From a virus: 23,410 bases of DNA. The notes under the pieces are model-generated. The model saw nothing but the letters and a program-made list of their open reading frames with translations, did not search any database and was not told the origin of the DNA. Both the position numbers and the translations under genes were made by a program. Every line of letters begins with the position of its first letter. Within the stretch, counting starts at the first letter, position 1. The stretch is taken from positions 1 through 23,410 of the IMG/VR virus record IMGVR_UViG_3300011116_000069; one strand, written 5' to 3'. Below are positions 1-5,895 of this stretch, piece after piece.

Positions 1-20
1 TTAGATAACGTATACATCAT
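1..20 (-). CDS. 5' end of a minus-strand gene, cut by the window edge
   Basis: On the minus strand an AAGGGGAA ribosome-binding site (about 22-29) is followed by two consecutive ATG codons (18-20 and 15-17) and an open frame reading M-M-Y-T-L-S to the window edge. The site overlaps the stop codon of the gene at 27-227, so this is the next gene in the same leftward cluster. Only six residues are visible, so no function can be given. The call rests on the strong ribosome-binding site and the tight spacing. Confidence 0.5.
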
Positions 21-26
21 TTCCCC

Positions 27-227
27 TTATTCGCAAAGACATTCAAAGTATTGACGCAACACACTATCATCCTCAAAATTATTAGTATCGTTCTGTAGTT
101 GCTGTGCATCATAATCTTGAAACCACAGTGTCTCATTAGTTACATTGTCTTCCACCTCATACGCCCACCCATTACCATGTGACGTGATTGTGTAACGTTC
201 AGTGATTGATAAGAATTTGTGTGACAT
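27..227 (-). CDS. Small hypothetical protein, 66 aa
   Basis: A 66-residue acidic soluble protein, not recognised. It contains an aromatic patch (GNGWAYEVED, then TLWFQDYD) near the middle, an Asn/Asp-rich stretch and a C-terminal CLCE. There is no signal peptide or membrane segment. The start is supported by AAGGGG five bases upstream of the ATG on the minus strand. It lies 51 bp downstream of the gene at 279-794, with a GC-rich hairpin and a TTACTAGTAG motif between them. It probably belongs to the leftward transcript from the junction region. Confidence 0.6.
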   Translation of the reverse strand: MSHKFLSITERYTITSHGNGWAYEVEDNVTNETLWFQDYDAQQLQNDTNNFEDDSVLRQYFECLCE

Positions 228-245
228 GTTAACCCCTTGATTGTG

Positions 246-255
246 TTACTAGTAG
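246..255. repeat. TTACTAGTAG, one-base variant of the TTACTAGTAA motif
   Basis: Lies between the minus-strand genes at 279-794 and 27-227, next to the GC-rich hairpin and about 20 bp upstream of the start of the latter. It differs by one base from the motif found exactly seven times elsewhere and, like those copies, has a G immediately 5' on the plus strand. Its position would suit an operator, but no promoter was identified with confidence here. Confidence 0.4.
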
Positions 256-272
256 CGGGGACTAAGCCCCGC
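255..272 (-). terminator. GC-rich intergenic hairpin without U-tract
   Basis: GCGGGG (255-260) and CCCCGC (267-272) form a perfect 6-bp stem around a 6-base loop, 6 bases after the stop of the minus-strand gene at 279-794. No T-run follows on either strand, so it is at best a weak or partial terminator. An RNA processing or stability hairpin between two co-transcribed genes is equally likely. Confidence 0.35.
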
Positions 273-278
273 CACCCC

Positions 279-794
279 TCAGTTAGTTGCAGTGTAGTCT
301 TCGACCATGCGATGAGCCAGTGCTGCATATGCATCAGCGATGGCAGACATTTGCTCACGGGTGAATTGTTCCCGTGTGTCGCTGTCATACTTTTTAGCTG
401 CTTGATCGATGAAGCTCATCATGCGGTCAAAGTCAGATTTAGCTTCGTTCAATTCTGACTTACCCTTAGGTAATGGATGCCCATTGTCGTCATTCTTAAC
501 TGCACCATCATCAGTGCGTTGCCATACGTCAACGTTATTAGTAATGGCTTTGGATACTACGCATTTAGCAGACCGCAGACTATTCTTTTCATCCTTGGAT
601 AATTCCCTGATATTATTCAGGTTATCTACCAGTGATTTGTGTTGACTATCTACTTCCTCCGCATTACGTGGTGTTATTGGATAGCACATAGACCGCACAT
701 AGTTTGCCCATATGCCTTCCCCTGCATTCCTGCTAGCGTCCTTGGCATCCTTGGATGTAGACAATGCAGTGCGTAATTCATTTGCGTATGACAT
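279..794 (-). CDS. Hypothetical protein, 171 aa, mainly helical
   Basis: A soluble, charged, mostly helical 171-residue protein that I do not recognise. The N-terminal 35 residues (ANELRTALSTSKDAKDASRN) look amphipathic, a central part is rich in Lys/Glu/Ser, and the C-terminal part has alternating Arg/Glu/Ala typical of helical bundles. Two Cys residues (about 37 and 77) do not form a metal motif. There is no membrane segment. The start is supported by AAAGGAAAC three bases upstream of the ATG. It is the first gene of the leftward arm after the non-coding junction, which in podophages usually means an early gene; that role is inference. Confidence 0.65.
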   Translation of the reverse strand: MSYANELRTALSTSKDAKDASRNAGEGIWANYVRSMCYPITPRNAEEVDSQHKSLVDNLNNIRELSKDEKNSLRSAKCVVSKAITNNVDVWQRTDDGAVKNDDNGHPLPKGKSELNEAKSDFDRMMSFIDQAAKKYDSDTREQFTREQMSAIADAYAALAHRMVEDYTATN

Positions 795-835
795 GATGTT
801 TCCTTTGACAGTTTGATTTGATTTACTAAGGCTTG

Positions 836-870
836 GTTATAGCACACGTTACTAGTAACATGCACTATAG
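836..870 (-). promoter_or_regulatory. Candidate leftward promoter with extended -10 and motif as operator
   Basis: On the minus strand TGCTATAAC (844 down to 836) fits an extended -10 element (TGnTATAAt). Immediately upstream, where the -35/-10 spacer lies, is the palindrome GTTACTAGTAAC. The -35 hexamer at 17-bp spacing is poor (TGCATG), which is acceptable for an extended -10 promoter. Transcription would start near 829, giving a leader of about 35 bases before the gene that starts at 794. The palindrome in the spacer suggests an operator. This is pattern reading only. Confidence 0.35.
849..858. repeat. TTACTAGTAA motif, copy 1 (non-coding)
   Basis: Exact 10-bp palindrome, extended here to the perfect 12-bp palindrome GTTACTAGTAAC. 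It sits in the spacer of the candidate leftward promoter, a typical operator position. Confidence 0.7.
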
Positions 871-1038
871 AAAACCCTAGAGTTTCCTTGGTAACATATC
901 CCCTATGCCATAAGGGTTTTACCTGATAGTCTTCCAACTACCCTGAGCCTAAGGTACTCGCACGGACTCTGCTTAGCCGTGGTCAAAGCTTACCTACACG
1001 TTTTGTTAGGGGTACGTATTCCCTTGTTCGATGCGATG

Positions 1039-1050
1039 CATGTTAACATG
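1039..1050. repeat. 12-bp palindrome CATGTTAACATG
   Basis: A perfect 12-bp inverted repeat directly upstream of the first copy of the AACCTTACACG repeat. It could be a dimeric protein-binding site in the junction region; nothing further can be said from sequence. Confidence 0.4.
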
Positions 1051-1052
1051 TA

Positions 1053-1072
1053 AACCTTACACGAAACTTACA
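1053..1072 (+). repeat. Iteron-like repeat, copy 1
   Basis: AACCTTACACGAAACTTACA matches the element at 1215-1234 at 19 of 20 positions. Internally it is two 9-bp units (AACCTTACA and AAACTTACA) with an 11-bp period, about one helical turn. ATGTAAA precedes it closely, as it does copy 2. Helically phased direct repeats near DnaA boxes resemble initiator-binding iterons. Confidence 0.5.
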
Positions 1073-1164
1073 TCCATCAGGTCAACTCCGATCAATCAAC
1101 CTAAGCACCGATAGTAGCACAACTTAATAACCTTTGCAACCTAGGGGTTATTCGCCCCTTATTG

Positions 1165-1174
1165 TTACTAGTAA
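1165..1174. repeat. TTACTAGTAA motif, copy 2 (non-coding)
   Basis: Exact copy preceded by G on the plus strand. It lies directly downstream of a small hairpin AGGGG/CCCCT (1143-1159) and about 40 bp upstream of the second iteron-like repeat. Confidence 0.7.
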
Positions 1175-1214
1175 TCCTTGTAGTGCTGAACCGATGACTG
1201 AAATGTAAACGATG

Positions 1215-1234
1215 AACCTTACACGAACCTTACA
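1215..1234 (+). repeat. Iteron-like repeat, copy 2
   Basis: AACCTTACACGAACCTTACA consists of two exact 9-bp AACCTTACA units with an 11-bp period. It lies about 160 bp from copy 1 and about 120 bp before the DnaA boxes, and also has ATGTAAAC just upstream (1204-1211). Confidence 0.5.
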
Positions 1235-1356
1235 AGGAAAATAACCCACTAAACCTAAGGGATATTATGGCATGAATCTTGCTACGTGCGTGGGCGCACA
1301 TGTATATAATATTAGAGTAAATTGTATATCTACGTACTACTGTATGTAAATACAGC

Positions 1357-1376
1357 TGTGGATAACCTGTGGATAA
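1357..1376 (-). promoter_or_regulatory. Two perfect DnaA boxes
   Basis: TGTGGATAA occurs at 1357-1365 and 1368-1376. Each is the exact reverse complement of TTATCCACA, the high-affinity DnaA box. The two are in the same orientation with an 11-bp period, so they lie on the same face of the helix. They sit about 55 bp upstream of a very AT-rich block, the usual order of initiator sites and unwinding element in bacterial, plasmid and some phage origins. The sites are seen directly; their use by host DnaA is inferred. Confidence 0.65.
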
Positions 1377-1395
1377 GTATAAATGCTAACCTAAA

Positions 1396-1410
1396 TGAGA
1401 ATGATTCTCA
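1396..1410. promoter_or_regulatory. Fur-box-like 7-1-7 palindrome
   Basis: TGAGAATGATTCTCA is a perfect 7-1-7 inverted repeat. It matches the 7-1-7 Fur consensus TGATAATNATTATCA except for one symmetric substitution per half. It lies 15 bp before a TTACTAGTAA motif and a TATAAT hexamer (1435-1440). A phage repressor operator of similar shape is the main alternative. Confidence 0.4.
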
Positions 1411-1424
1411 ATAACTATATGATG

Positions 1425-1434
1425 TTACTAGTAA
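1425..1434. repeat. TTACTAGTAA motif, copy 3 (non-coding)
   Basis: Exact copy preceded by G on the plus strand and directly followed by TATAAT. It lies between the Fur-like palindrome and the AT-rich block of the likely origin. Confidence 0.7.
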
Positions 1435-1580
1435 TATAATATATATTTATATAATATAACTATATATAATGGGGGTTATAGTAATAAGATAGTTGTAATA
1501 CTTATATATACTACTACTATACTATTATATATATAAGTATATAGTATTATACTACTAAAGTACTATAGTAATGATAAAGT
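1431..1580. other. AT-rich block, candidate DNA unwinding element
   Basis: By my count about 25 of 150 bases are G or C (about 17%), far below the surrounding sequence. It is made of alternating TA-rich runs interrupted by one GGGGG (1481-1485). It contains a perfect 13-bp inverted repeat (1498-1510 with 1528-1540). Its position next to two DnaA boxes suggests an unwinding element. Many TATAAT-like hexamers make promoter prediction here unreliable. Confidence 0.55.
1498..1540. repeat. 13-bp inverted repeat in the AT-rich block
   Basis: ATACTTATATATA (1498-1510) and its exact complement TATATATAAGTAT (1528-1540) flank a 17-base spacer. A second pair, ATACTAT (1519-1525) and ATAGTAT (1541-1547), is interleaved with it. 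Such elements can form cruciforms or bind initiator proteins, but low-complexity AT sequence makes chance palindromes more likely. Confidence 0.45.
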
Positions 1581-1629
1581 ACTACATTTCCTTCAATTTT
1601 TAGAACTTTAGTTCTAGGGCTGACCCCAC

Positions 1630-1641
1630 TAAGGGGGGTAG
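1630..1641 (+). repeat. TAAGGGGGGTAG direct repeat, copy 1
   Basis: Twelve-base G-run element repeated exactly at 1760-1771. Here it continues into a second run of six G (1641-1646), giving closely spaced G-tracts that might form a quadruplex. A nearby CCCC (1624-1627) can also pair with the G-run. Confidence 0.5.
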
Positions 1642-1759
1642 GGGGGTTGGTTTTAGTTTGCAATAACGGGTAAAACTATCTCCATAAAATTAACTACCTC
1701 AGATATTTTATTAAAATGGGTTGTACCCACCCACCCTCCACTATTGTTTAAAACGATTT

Positions 1760-1771
1760 TAAGGGGGGTAG
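1760..1771 (+). repeat. TAAGGGGGGTAG direct repeat, copy 2
   Basis: Exact second copy, 130 bp from the first. It lies upstream of the first structural gene in a stretch with further G-runs and C-runs (AGGGGTAGG, ACCCC, ACCCACCCACCC). Confidence 0.5.
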
Positions 1772-1928
1772 AAGGCTAGGAAAACAGAAAGGATAGGGGT
1801 AGGTAGCCAGACACCCCTAAACACCCCTTAAAAGGGCTATTTTACCAACTTAGGGTAACGTCTATCCATTATTACCCACTAAGCCACTCAACAAATAAGC
1901 CTAGCGGCTCGTAACACAAAGGAATTAT

Positions 1929-2783
1929 ATGGCTAAACTTACATTATCGACAATAGGTAGTAGATATGGCTCAATAGATGCGCTAAATGCCAATTTTGAC
2001 GCAATTGAAGCTGCATTAGAAAATACCCTCTCTCTAGATGGCACAGTGCCTAATGGCATGGAAGTTGATCTAGACATGAATAGTCACAAAATCATCAACC
2101 TTGCAGACCCCTTGAACAACGGGGATGCAGTTACTAAAGGTTGGTTGCTAGAGCAAGAAGGAAATGCAGCGGCTAGTGCTGATGCAGCAGCCTTGTCAGC
2201 TTCTCTGGCTGAGCAAAGTGCAGTGGATGCAGCCGCAGCAGTGGCATCAGTTAACCCTGCTGCTTATGCTCAGAAGTCTGCTAACCTATCTGACCTTACA
2301 TCTGCTGTTACAGCACGTACCAACTTGGGTCTAGCCATTGGTGTTAACGTACAAGCATGGGATGCTGACCTAGACACATGGGCTACCAAGACTGCCCCTG
2401 CTGGTACAGTGGTAGGCACATCAGACTCTCAAGCCCTAACCAACAAAACACTCACCAATCCTACAGTTACTAACTATCTAGAATCTGTTGTAGCCATAGG
2501 CAACTCGGGTACAAGTAAGACCCTAGACCTAACCAATGGTACAGTGCAGACAGTGACAATGACAGGTAATTGTACTTTCACTATGCCTACAGCCACTGCT
2601 GGTAAGAGTTTCATCCTCATTGTGTCTACTGGTGCTGGTAGCTTTACAGGTACATTTACAGGGGTTAAATACATTAACGGCACAGCACCTACCCTCACAA
2701 CCACAGCTAGTAGATGGGATATTTTGACATTCTTCTCTGATGGTACAAATTGGTATGGCACAGCAGCACAGGCATTTGCATAA
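1929..2783 (+). CDS. Phage tail fibre protein
   Basis: A 284-residue fibre protein of the virion surface, likely involved in host adsorption. The N-terminal part (about 1-75), ending in an INLADP..GDAVTKGWL motif, is typical of phage tail fibre base-attachment regions. An Ala-rich segment (about 78-118) probably forms a trimeric coiled coil. Repeats such as LTNKTLTNPTVTNY (around 170-180) and the C-terminal GNCTFTMP..AGKSFIL pattern (about 211 on) are common in fibre beta-structured tips. AAAGGA lies upstream of the ATG after a long leader. It is the first gene of the rightward block and overlaps the next gene at TAATG. Attachment to a T7-type tail is inferred from the neighbours. Confidence 0.8.
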   Translation: MAKLTLSTIGSRYGSIDALNANFDAIEAALENTLSLDGTVPNGMEVDLDMNSHKIINLADPLNNGDAVTKGWLLEQEGNAAASADAAALSASLAEQSAVDAAAAVASVNPAAYAQKSANLSDLTSAVTARTNLGLAIGVNVQAWDADLDTWATKTAPAGTVVGTSDSQALTNKTLTNPTVTNYLESVVAIGNSGTSKTLDLTNGTVQTVTMTGNCTFTMPTATAGKSFILIVSTGAGSFTGTFTGVKYINGTAPTLTTTASRWDILTFFSDGTNWYGTAAQAFA

Positions 2784-5254
2784 TGTTATCAGCTAAAAAA
2801 GAACTCTTTACTCCCTCTGGTGGGGCTTATCAAATCAGCCGCAGTGTGCGTCTGCGTTCAAGTGCAAGTGCTTATTTTAATAGAACTGCTGGAACTCCAA
2901 CAAACGACAAGATTTTTACTTTTAGTGTGTGGGCAAAGCGAGGTGCGCTAGGAGTTGAAAGTCAAATTCTTTCTGCTGGTGCTTCTGTATCAGACCAATT
3001 TTTCTTTCAAAACTCAACGGATGTTTTAAAGGTATACATGGGGGCAGATGTATTGGTCACAAGCCAAGTATTTCGTGACCCGTCTGCTTGGTATCACATA
3101 GTTTTAGCCGTAAATACAACTCAAGCAACTGCTTCAAATAGAGTTAAGTTATATCTTAATGGCACGCAAATAACAGCGTTTTCAAGTACTGCTTATCCAA
3201 CTCAAAATTATTCACCGAAATTTAATGCTTTATCGTCTGTTTTAAATATTGGAAGGTATCAAGCAGGAGCGTCTGGTTACTTCGACGGTTACCTTACCGA
3301 AATCAACTTCATTGACGGTCAAGCCTTGACACCATCATCCTTTGGTGAAACCAACTCAGTCACAGGTGTATGGCAACCTAAACGCTACGCAGGTACATAC
3401 GGCAATAACGGCTTCTACCTAAACTTTTCTGACAACAGTAACAACACTGCTACCACTATAGGCAAGGACTATTCTGGTAACGGCAACAATTGGACACCTA
3501 ACAACATCAGCGTGACTGCTGGCACAACCTACGATTCCATGATAGATGTGCCTACCAATTACGCAGATGGAAGCACTGGGCGGGGGAATTATGCGGTGTG
3601 GTCTGGAATCGACAAGGCATCGGTTACAGTTAGTGAGGCCAACATGGCTGCCGTGCCAGCAACTGACCCGCAAGCAATTCGGGCAACTATTGGTTTGCCA
3701 GCGTCTGGCAAATGGTATTGGGAAATTACCGTTTCTGCGCTTGGTTACGGTGTTGGACTTGGAGTTGCAGACAATGCGTCCAACCTTACTACTGGCGCTG
3801 CAAGCTCAGCCACACGAACTTATCAGTTTGGTTCTTGGTTCAATTCGTTCAATGGCGGTGTTGTTCAATATGGAACTAGTCAAGCCCTGACGGTTGCAAC
3901 TAATTGGGCTGGAGCAAGCCAACCTACTGCCAACGATATTATTATGATTGCTGTTGACATGGACAATGGCTCTATGTGGGTAGGAAAAAACGGCACATGG
4001 TTTAATAGCAGTGGAACTGCCAATCCAGCAACAAACACAGACCCAAGATGGACTGGACTTGGTGGAACAACATGGTTTCCATATATGTCTGGATACGGCT
4101 CGACAACGCCCGTCACTTGCCGCATCAACTTTGGTCAACGCCCATTCAGCTACACATTACCATCTGGCTACAGCGCACTGAACACACAGAACCTGCCTAC
4201 GCCTACTATCAGTAATGGTGCGACTGTGATGGCGGCTACGCTGTATGCGGCCAATGGAAGTACTCAAACAATTAGTAATGCGGTTAATGGTATATCCATG
4301 CAACCTGATTTTGTGTGGGTTAAGTCCCGCCAATATACAACTGTTGGACATTCTTTATTTGATGCATTACGCCCCATAGGTGTAAATTCTTCTTTGCCGA
4401 GACTGGTTTCAAATTCAACTGATGCTGAAACAAACAATGGTGGTTTAACCGCTTTTGTTTCTAACGGCTTTTCATTAAACAACGATGCATACATAAACAG
4501 CACCTCTACTGGCGGCAACATGGTTGCTTGGCAATGGAACGCTGGCGGCTCAACAGTAACCAACACCAGTGGCTCAATCTCATCACAAGTAAGAGCAAAT
4601 GCAACTGCTGGCTTCAGTATTGCTACATTTAGCGCACCAGCAGTAGGGTCTACTCCAAAAACAGTAGGTCATGGGCTGGGTGTTGCGCCCAGTATGATCA
4701 TTGTTAAATTCAAAAGCACCGCTTCAAACTGGTCTGTTTATCACGCATCAGTAGGTAATACCAAGCGGATGGTGTTAAATTTGACAGATGCCGCATCTGC
4801 CGCAAGCACTCAGTATTGGAACAATACAAACCCATCTTCAACAGTGTTTACCATTGGCTCAAACTTTGAATCATCAGGTGCAGATTCATTAGTAGCCTAC
4901 TGCTTTGCCGCAGTAGCTGGCTACTCTGCATTTGGTAGCTACACAGGCAATGGTAGTACTGATGGGCCTTTTGTGTTCCTTGGGTTTAGGCCGAGATTTG
5001 TGATGATTAAGCGAACTGATGCAATTTCAAATTGGACTTTAAGAGACACCTCAAGAGATGCATCTAATACATCAATTAATGATCTTTACGCAAATTTAAG
5101 CAATGCAGAATCATCGTTAGGCGCAAATATAGATATCCTATCAAATGGATTTAAATGTCGTGATGCGGGTGGCAGCGCAACAAACGCCAGTGGCGGCACA
5201 TACATCTACGCAGCCTTTGCCGAAAATCCCTTTAAAAACTCTTTAGCGAGGTAA
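2783..5254 (+). CDS. LamG/SPRY-domain tail adhesin, 823 aa
   Basis: A long beta-rich protein probably forming a receptor-binding part of the tail. Residues about 15-210 resemble a LamG/concanavalin-A jelly roll (FSVWAKRG, WYHIVLAVN, VKLYLNG, GYLTEINFIDGQAL). Residues about 305-465 resemble a SPRY domain (GKWYWEI, GVGLGVAD, MIAVDMDNGSMWVGKNG). From about 505 there are three related units, each opening with a hydrophobic strand plus Lys and later Trp/Asp (DFVWVKSR, SMIIVKFKS, RFVMIKRTD), resembling the DUF7483 repeats of phage tail proteins. The start at 2783 is chosen because it overlaps the preceding stop as TAATG; the upstream ATG at 2750 lies inside the fibre gene. Codon choice changes along the gene, suggesting a mosaic. 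Confidence 0.75.
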   Translation: MLSAKKELFTPSGGAYQISRSVRLRSSASAYFNRTAGTPTNDKIFTFSVWAKRGALGVESQILSAGASVSDQFFFQNSTDVLKVYMGADVLVTSQVFRDPSAWYHIVLAVNTTQATASNRVKLYLNGTQITAFSSTAYPTQNYSPKFNALSSVLNIGRYQAGASGYFDGYLTEINFIDGQALTPSSFGETNSVTGVWQPKRYAGTYGNNGFYLNFSDNSNNTATTIGKDYSGNGNNWTPNNISVTAGTTYDSMIDVPTNYADGSTGRGNYAVWSGIDKASVTVSEANMAAVPATDPQAIRATIGLPASGKWYWEITVSALGYGVGLGVADNASNLTTGAASSATRTYQFGSWFNSFNGGVVQYGTSQALTVATNWAGASQPTANDIIMIAVDMDNGSMWVGKNGTWFNSSGTANPATNTDPRWTGLGGTTWFPYMSGYGSTTPVTCRINFGQRPFSYTLPSGYSALNTQNLPTPTISNGATVMAATLYAANGSTQTISNAVNGISMQPDFVWVKSRQYTTVGHSLFDALRPIGVNSSLPRLVSNSTDAETNNGGLTAFVSNGFSLNNDAYINSTSTGGNMVAWQWNAGGSTVTNTSGSISSQVRANATAGFSIATFSAPAVGSTPKTVGHGLGVAPSMIIVKFKSTASNWSVYHASVGNTKRMVLNLTDAASAASTQYWNNTNPSSTVFTIGSNFESSGADSLVAYCFAAVAGYSAFGSYTGNGSTDGPFVFLGFRPRFVMIKRTDAISNWTLRDTSRDASNTSINDLYANLSNAESSLGANIDILSNGFKCRDAGGSATNASGGTYIYAAFAENPFKNSLAR

Positions 5255-5257
5255 TAC

Positions 5258-5692
5258 ATGTTTTTACTTAATGGCAATACGTTGCCTCTTGATACACCAT
5301 TTACAATAGATGGTACACACTATCCAGCCAACTGGTTACGTCTTACTTCCATTGAAGAAAAGAATGCAGTTGGAATCACAGAAGTACCTGACGTAACAGT
5401 AACGTATGATGATCGTTTTTATTGGGGTGTAGATAATCCTAAAGATTTAGATCAACTTAAAACGCAGTGGATTACACAAGTCAAAGACACAGCTAATAAA
5501 CTACTTGCTACATCTGATTGGATGATAATTCGTAAAGCAGAACGTAATGTAAATGTGCCTCAAAGCACCAGTACTTATCGTATATCAATTATTAATGAGT
5601 GTACACGTTTAGTAGCAGCCATTAATGCGTGTACAGATGTACCTTCTCTCATTGCCATTGTAACTACACAAGATTGGCCTATAAATGAGTGA
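5258..5692 (+). CDS. Tail fibre assembly / tail chaperone-like protein
   Basis: A 144-residue soluble protein. The N-terminal part has the pattern PANWLRLTSIEEKNAVGITEVPD, recurrent in small proteins encoded after phage tail fibres. The C-terminal half (LKTQWITQVKDTANKLLATSDWMIIRKAE, then TYRISIINECTRLVAAI) resembles tail fibre assembly proteins and tail assembly chaperones. Three bases separate it from the adhesin stop, and it overlaps the next gene by 8 bp. By position it probably helps fold or attach the two upstream fibre proteins. Whether it acts as a chaperone or becomes a virion component cannot be told from sequence. Confidence 0.65.
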   Translation: MFLLNGNTLPLDTPFTIDGTHYPANWLRLTSIEEKNAVGITEVPDVTVTYDDRFYWGVDNPKDLDQLKTQWITQVKDTANKLLATSDWMIIRKAERNVNVPQSTSTYRISIINECTRLVAAINACTDVPSLIAIVTTQDWPINE

Positions 5693-5894
5693 AGAACTTA
5701 TAACCCGTACAGAAGCACGATTAAATAGCCATGAGCAAGTTTGTGCTGAGCGTTATGCTTCTATTTCTAAAAGTTTAGAAGGTTGGAATAAACGAATAAC
5801 CAAGATTGAATACCTATTGTATGGTGTTATGTTATGTGTTCTTCTTGGCCCCGGACAAGCAGCAGAATTCTTTAAAAAACTTATAGGAGTATGA
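5685..5894 (+). CDS. XhlA-like small membrane protein (putative holin)
   Basis: A 69-residue protein with an acidic helical N-terminal half (ITRTEARLNSHEQVCAERY, then SKSLEGWNKRITKIEYL) and one C-terminal membrane segment (about 45-62, LYGVMLCVLLGPGQAAEFF). This layout, a coiled-coil region followed by one membrane segment, is that of haemolysin XhlA-type phage proteins, which act with holins in lysis. It overlaps the preceding gene by 8 bp, and its TGA stop lies within the start region of the next gene. A small structural membrane protein is the alternative. Confidence 0.55.
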   Translation: MSEELITRTEARLNSHEQVCAERYASISKSLEGWNKRITKIEYLLYGVMLCVLLGPGQAAEFFKKLIGV

Positions 5895-5895
5895 A

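Larger units (their letters stand above)
795..1928. other. Gene-free divergent junction, likely origin and control region
   Basis: About 1.1 kb between the leftward genes and the rightward structural block. It holds no convincing gene: open frames are short, lack ribosome-binding sites or overlap real genes. It contains three exact GTTACTAGTAA motifs, a 12-bp palindrome CATGTTAACATG (1039-1050), two copies of a 20-bp repeat, two DnaA boxes, a Fur-box-like palindrome, an AT-rich block with a 13-bp inverted repeat, a small hairpin TAGAAC/GTTCTA (1601-1616) and G-run repeats. Weak hairpins at 901-916 (followed by TTTT), 961-981 and 1143-1159 may act in RNA. A phage terminal repeat or packaging site could also lie here but cannot be shown. 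Confidence 0.6.

Noticed and set aside
674-937. 87-residue minus-strand open frame in the junction
   Set aside because: It overlaps the better supported gene at 279-794 in another frame, has no ribosome-binding site, and its composition does not resemble a protein.
901-981. Possible tRNA or structured RNA in the junction
   Set aside because: Short hairpins (901-916, 961-981) are present but no cloverleaf, T-loop or known ncRNA pattern could be built.
1435-1560. Multiple TATAAT hexamers as promoters
   Set aside because: The block is so AT-rich that such hexamers are expected by chance; none has a convincing -35 at correct spacing.
2750-2782. Upstream ATG for the adhesin gene
   Set aside because: It lies in the fibre gene and lacks a ribosome-binding site; ATG 2783 overlaps the preceding stop as TAATG like other genes here.
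3419-4566. Open frames on the minus strand and in other plus frames within the adhesin gene
   Set aside because: Shadow frames of a long gene, with no ribosome-binding sites and unlikely amino-acid composition.
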